Below are positions 60,720 through 64,000 of a DNA stretch of 64,000 nt, piece after piece; the stretch's first letter is position 1; each line of letters opens with the position of its first letter. The stretch is from Rhodoplanes azumiensis. GTDB lineage: Bacteria > Pseudomonadota > Alphaproteobacteria > Rhizobiales > Xanthobacteraceae. The stretch lies in the NCBI RefSeq assembly GCF_042682915.1, contig NZ_JBHUIW010000003.1, positions 186,001-250,000 on the forward strand, given 5' to 3'. A program made the translations under genes and the position numbers. The notes under the pieces were generated by a model, which worked only from the letters and a program-made list of their open reading frames with translations, was not told where the DNA came from and did not search any database.

Positions 60720-60754
60720 CGTCGACTGGCTGAAGGCCGGCCGATTCTGACTAT

Positions 60755-60864
60755 CTCCTCATGGTGAGGAGCGAGGCGCAGCATCGCGTCTCGAACCATG
60801 TGGTCCATCAGCGGGCCGCCCTCGCACTTCGAGACGGCCGCTGCGCGGCCTCCCCAAGGTGAGA
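60755..60864. repeat. Intergenic palindromic repeat, family D
   Basis: CTCCTCATGGTGAGGAG at the left, GCATCGCGTCTCGAACCATG and CTTCGAGACGGCCGCTGCGCGGCC inside, CCTCCCCAAGGTGAG at the right. This layout is a widespread rhizobial intergenic element. Between convergent CoA-transferase and M15 peptidase genes. Confidence 0.75.
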
Positions 60865-60908
60865 GCCGATGAAAGAACGCCGGGTTCCCCGATCGCGACC
60901 GATCCTGA

Positions 60909-61697
60909 TCACTTCGCCCCGGATCTGATCAATTCCGGCCGGTACTCGAAGTGCATCGTGTCGTAGTGATACCACTTGCCGCCCCAGACGAAGCCGTGGC
61001 GCTCGAAGATGTCGACGATCTCCTGCGGCATGCGGTTCTTGTAGGGGATCGGGTCGGTCTTCTTGGTCCACAGCCAGTAGTCGGAGACCTCGAGGTTGAG
61101 GTCGATGGCCGCGCCGTAGCCGTGCATGCTCATCCGGCCCGTGTCGGCGACCGGCCGGCAGGCGAGCACGCCGGCGATCGGGAAGGCGGCCTTGCGGATA
61201 CCGGGCGGCAACGTCTCGATCTCGTCCGACACCGCCTTCAGCTTCGCGGCGACGCCGTTGACGCTGGTGACGGAAACCTTCTTGCCCCAGCTCCTCGGCA
61301 GCCAGACGATCGGCACCATGCGGGCCTGCACCTCGCCCTTGGTGCAGTCGCCGTACATCTTCTTGAAGAAGGCCTCGTTCCGGAACCGGCCCGGATCGTC
61401 GTTCAGGGCCGGCGGCGCGGCGAGCCGGCCGGTGCGGTAGGGCAGCTTCATCTGGTCGAGGATGGAGGGGTTCGTCAGAAGCTCCCTGAACGGCTTGTCG
61501 GGCTTGTTGTCGGAGACCTGCATCTTGGTTCCGTCACGCCAATAGAGCACCTCGCCGTCGTGACGCACGAGCGCGTCCGGATAGGCGGCGACGAGGGCGT
61601 CGAGCAGCTCGCTCGGCGAGGCGGCCGGCGCGCCGTGCAGGGCCGCGAGCGTGAACAGCACCGAGACGAATCCGGAACGGGCAAGGCGGCGAACCAT
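60909..61697 (-). CDS. M15 family D-Ala-D-Ala carboxypeptidase/endopeptidase-like protein
   Basis: Exported protein of 262 aa: signal peptide (FVSVLFTLAALHGAPAAS), then zinc-peptidase motifs: MSMHGYGAAIDLNL (His and Asp ligands), FVWGGKWYHYDTMHFEYRPEL (third ligand His in TMHFE). A conserved ALVRHDGEVLYWRDGTKM segment near the N-terminus and two Cys. Probably trims peptidoglycan peptides. ATG 61697 is chosen for the signal peptide. Divergent from a lytic transglycosylase, so two wall enzymes share the control region. Confidence 0.85.
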   Translation of the reverse strand: MVRRLARSGFVSVLFTLAALHGAPAASPSELLDALVAAYPDALVRHDGEVLYWRDGTKMQVSDNKPDKPFRELLTNPSILDQMKLPYRTGRLAAPPALNDDPGRFRNEAFFKKMYGDCTKGEVQARMVPIVWLPRSWGKKVSVTSVNGVAAKLKAVSDEIETLPPGIRKAAFPIAGVLACRPVADTGRMSMHGYGAAIDLNLEVSDYWLWTKKTDPIPYKNRMPQEIVDIFERHGFVWGGKWYHYDTMHFEYRPELIRSGAK

Positions 61698-61785
61698 CGG
61701 GCGTCCTCCCGGCGGTGACGCGGGCAAATGCGATCATGGTAAACGAACTCTTGACGTGCCGCACGCGCGGCCCGGCAACGAAGTC

Positions 61786-62035
61786 TTAACCGGCCATGCT
61801 CCGTTTCCGATTCGTGTTCTCGGACCGGAGCGGGAACGTTCGCGACGGCGCGACGGAAGCGCCCGCCCTGCCGCGTTCGGCGTCGCACAATCCTTTGTTA
61901 ATCGCCCCCGCTCCGTTTCCGATTCGTCCGGCTTCGCGGATTGTTCTTTTCGCGCCGCCGACGCGTGATGTCTCGGTCGTCGCGGCTCTCCAAATTAAAA
62001 CCTTGTTTACCGGCCTCTCTCCGTTTCCGATTCGT
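61786..62035. repeat. Three ~30-bp direct repeats in the 364-nt divergent control region
   Basis: CTCCGTTTCCGATTCGT occurs at 61799-61815, 61911-61927 and 62019-62035, each preceded by a TTAAC/TTAAT/TTTAC tract and CCGGCC-like bases (from 61786, 61898 and 62006). Spacing is 112 and 108 bp. The gap (61698-62061) has no convincing gene and is less GC-rich than neighbours. The third copy ends 26 nt before the transglycosylase start. Possible regulatory repeats. Confidence 0.75.
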
Positions 62036-62061
62036 CTCTCTCGCGGAACCTGGAGAACCCG

Positions 62062-63345
62062 ATGACCCTGCTGTCCGCCGCAAGGCGCTCGCTCGCGGCG
62101 ATGCTCCCGGTCGCGATGCTGGGCGTCGCGATGCTGACCGGCGTGCTGCCGGCGCTCGCGCCGCGGCCCGCCACCGCCGCCGATGCGGACTTCCAGAAGT
62201 GGCTGCAGGCGCTGTGGCCGGACGCGCAGGCGCTCGGCGTCTCGCGGCCCGTCTTCGATCAGGCGATCCGCGGGCTCGAGCCGGATCTCTCGCTGCCCGA
62301 TCTGGTGATCCCGGGCCGCGCCGAGTCGCCGCCGCGCGGCCAGGCCGAGTTCGTCCAGACGCCGGCCGAGTACCTGCGCGAGAAGAACCTCGCGAACCTC
62401 GCCGCCACCGGCCGCAAGCTCTACGGCGAGCACCGCGCCTCCCTGCAGGGCATCGAGCAACGCTTCGGCGTGCCGGCCTCGGTCGTGCTGGCGATCTGGG
62501 GGCGGGAGACGGCGTTCGGCTCCTACAAGCTGCCGCACGACGCGCTGCGGGTGCTGGCGACGCAAGGCTATTACGGTCGCCGCAAGGACATGTTCCGCAC
62601 CGAGCTCCTCTACGCCCTGAAGATGCTGCAGGACGGCACGCCGCGCGCCGACATGCGGGCCTCGTGGGGCGGTGCCATGGGGCTCACCCAGTTCCTCCCG
62701 TCCGAGCTCTACAAGCACGGCGTCGACTTCGACGGCGACGGCCGCCTCGACATCTTCCGCTCGGTCCCCGACGCGCTCGCCTCGGCGGCCCAGCAGCTCC
62801 ACGCCAAGGGCTGGCAGCCGGGCAAGCACTGGGCCTACGAGGTGACGCCGCCGGCGCGCGGCTTCGACTGCACGATCGCCGATCCGGAGAACCTCAAGCC
62901 GCTGCGCGCGTGGCTCGCCGCCGGCTATGTGCCGGCCGGCGGCAAGCGCCCGGCCGCCGCCGATCTCGACGAGCCGGCGTCGCTGCTGCAGCCGGCCGGC
63001 ACCCACGGACCGTCGTTCCTGATCATGAAGAACTACTACGTGATCAAGGACTACAACTTCTCGGATCTGTACGTGCTGTTCGTCGGCAACGTCTCCGACC
63101 GCATCGCCGGCGGCGGGCCGTTCGCCCGCGCCTGGGATCCGGTCGTGCAGCTGCGGACCAAGGATCTCGAGGAGATGCAGAAGCGCCTCGCCGCGCTCGG
63201 GCTCTACCGCGACAAGATCGACGGCAAGGCCGGGATGCGCACGCGCCTCGCGCTCGGCGCCTACGAGAAGCAGAACGGCCTGCCGCTCGACTGCTGGCCG
63301 GACGCCGCCGTGCTCGACCACATGCGGGCGCGAGCGGGACGCTGA
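62062..63345 (+). CDS. Lytic murein transglycosylase with C-terminal peptidoglycan-binding domain
   Basis: Periplasmic enzyme of 427 aa: signal peptide (LPVAMLGVAMLTGVLPALAPRPATA), MltB-type catalytic domain (about 40-340) with catalytic Glu in AIWGRETAFGSY, MRASWGGAMGLTQFLPSELY and FDGDGRLDIFRSVPDALAS. The C-terminal 65 residues form a peptidoglycan-binding domain (DLEEMQKRLAALGLYRDKIDGKAGMRTRLALGAYEKQNGLPLD). It cuts glycan strands. TGGAG precedes the ATG. Confidence 0.93.
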   Translation: MTLLSAARRSLAAMLPVAMLGVAMLTGVLPALAPRPATAADADFQKWLQALWPDAQALGVSRPVFDQAIRGLEPDLSLPDLVIPGRAESPPRGQAEFVQTPAEYLREKNLANLAATGRKLYGEHRASLQGIEQRFGVPASVVLAIWGRETAFGSYKLPHDALRVLATQGYYGRRKDMFRTELLYALKMLQDGTPRADMRASWGGAMGLTQFLPSELYKHGVDFDGDGRLDIFRSVPDALASAAQQLHAKGWQPGKHWAYEVTPPARGFDCTIADPENLKPLRAWLAAGYVPAGGKRPAAADLDEPASLLQPAGTHGPSFLIMKNYYVIKDYNFSDLYVLFVGNVSDRIAGGGPFARAWDPVVQLRTKDLEEMQKRLAALGLYRDKIDGKAGMRTRLALGAYEKQNGLPLDCWPDAAVLDHMRARAGR

Positions 63346-63394
63346 CGCGCGCTCGGCGCGCGCCGGTCGACGTGATCCCGGGCGTCGGAAACGC

Positions 63395-63422
63395 AGACGG
63401 CCGGCGTGACCGCCGGCCGTCT
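63395..63422. terminator. Hairpin between convergent genes
   Basis: A 12-bp perfect stem (AGACGGCCGGCG / CGCCGGCCGTCT) with a TGAC loop, between the transglycosylase stop (63345) and the stop of the - strand gene (63449). There is no T-run, but placement suggests a bidirectional terminator. Confidence 0.65.
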
Positions 63423-63448
63423 CGACGCCTGGTGCCGATGCGGGTGCC

Positions 63449-63847
63449 TCAGGGGCAGAACCAGCGCGGCCGCGAATAGCCGGTGAACTCGCCGTAGGGA
63501 CCGTAGAGCGGTCGCCGCGCCCAGTAGCCGCCCGGGCAGGCGACCGGCATCGGGCCCGCATAGGCCGGGTAGGGCGCGTAGCCGGCGACCGGCGCGTAGC
63601 CCGCATAGGGCGGCGGCGGAGGCGGCGGCTCGACATAGACCGGGGCCGGCGCCGCGTAGCCGGGGCGCGAGCTGGCGATGGCGCCGCCGATGATGGCGCC
63701 GGCGGCGAGCCCGCCGAGCACGCCCGCCGCCACGGCGCCGCCGCTCGGGCCGCGCCGGTAGTAGTACTGGGCGTCCGCCTGGCTCGCCGGCAGCGCGAGC
63801 ACGACGGCGAGCGCCGCCGCCGAGACAGCAGTCAGGCTTCTGGTCAT
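63449..63847 (-). CDS. Small secreted Pro/Tyr/Gly-rich protein
   Basis: Protein of 132 aa with signal peptide (SLTAVSAAALAVVLALPASQADAQ), a YYYRRGPSGG start, a glycine-zipper-like hydrophobic stretch (GAVAAGVLGGLAAGAIIGGAIAS), a run of eight Pro with Tyr (PPPPPPPYAGYAPVAGYAPYPAYAG), and a C-terminus with two Cys (VACPGGYWARRP...RPRWFCP). Such proteins are common in Hyphomicrobiales; probably envelope-associated. No known enzymatic role. Confidence 0.75.
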   Translation of the reverse strand: MTRSLTAVSAAALAVVLALPASQADAQYYYRRGPSGGAVAAGVLGGLAAGAIIGGAIASSRPGYAAPAPVYVEPPPPPPPYAGYAPVAGYAPYPAYAGPMPVACPGGYWARRPLYGPYGEFTGYSRPRWFCP

Positions 63848-64000
63848 GGTCCCCTCGTGAGGCTCCGTTATCAGGGCCGCGATTTTGGTCGCGCCGGATC
63901 CTCGTGCGGGAAGGTCGGTCCGGGCGCTCCGATCAGCCCCGTGCGGCTGACGGCAGATCCACAAGAGAGCGTTTCAATTTGTCGTTAGTTGGGCGGCGAC

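Noticed and set aside
61796..62065. 89-aa + strand frame in the divergent wall-enzyme control region
   Set aside because: Its repeated PFPIR segments simply reflect the three DNA direct repeats; no ribosome binding site or conserved features.

Overview
The window reads as chromosome of a high-GC alphaproteobacterium, most likely Hyphomicrobiales (Rhizobiales). The GC content looks to be around 70% by eye. Supporting signs are a FeuP/FeuQ-type two-component system, a DUF992 protein, a YcgN-type Cys-cluster protein, many intergenic palindromic repeats of the rhizobial kind, and homologues of nearly all structural genes of the Rhodobacter capsulatus gene transfer agent (RcGTA). No rRNA, tRNA, CRISPR array, integrase, transposase or phage replication/repressor gene was seen.

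The main theme is a GTA-like (domesticated HK97-type phage) gene set that is complete in content but dispersed over 45 kb (4.8-49.9 kb). All of its genes lie on the + strand and are separated by cellular genes that are mostly on the - strand. The order is portal (4.8 kb) and one or two small proteins, a carbonic anhydrase, prohead protease and major capsid (7.5-9.5 kb), two small secreted Cys-tail paralogues, TerS-like and TerL (11.0-12.9 kb), a tiny membrane protein and a trypsin-like protease, then connector, head closure, tail terminator and major tail protein (14.5-16.2 kb). A possible toxin/immunity pair (16.3-17.2 kb) and about 22 kb of host genes follow. The series resumes at 39.2 kb with GTA-gp10, a tail assembly chaperone, short tape measure, DUF2460, DUF2163 hub, NlpC/P60 peptidase, the megatron baseplate protein, a DUF2793 fibre-like protein, an endolysin-like protein and a 3-TM holin (to 49.9 kb). 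Terminase lies after capsid, unlike the canonical order.

The 22-kb host block (17.4-39.0 kb) holds a DUF992 secreted protein, an oligopeptide ABC importer operon with two paralogous binding proteins and a well-matched sigma-54 promoter, a globin-coupled chemotaxis sensor, and a caspase-SUMF1 fusion. It also holds a sigma-54 enhancer-binding protein followed by a BKACE / 3-hydroxyacyl-CoA dehydrogenase / AtoE-type transporter operon, then two tandem chemoreceptors. Between the enhancer-binding protein and its presumed target operon lie three matching palindromes and a -24/-12 promoter, so a local regulatory circuit can be read from the sequence.

Flanks: the left end (0-4.7 kb) carries a partial PPK2, a patatin-like phospholipase, YcgN, an EAL phosphodiesterase and a small membrane protein. 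The right end (50-64 kb) carries a PepSY-like secreted protein with FeuP/FeuQ, a polysaccharide deacetylase-family enzyme, a Rieske oxygenase/reductase pair, a YqhA-type membrane protein, a DHA2 efflux pump, a class III CoA-transferase, an M15 peptidase, a lytic transglycosylase and a small Pro/Tyr-rich secreted protein. Palindromic repeat families sit in many intergenic gaps, including inside the portal, hub/peptidase and feuPQ gene series.
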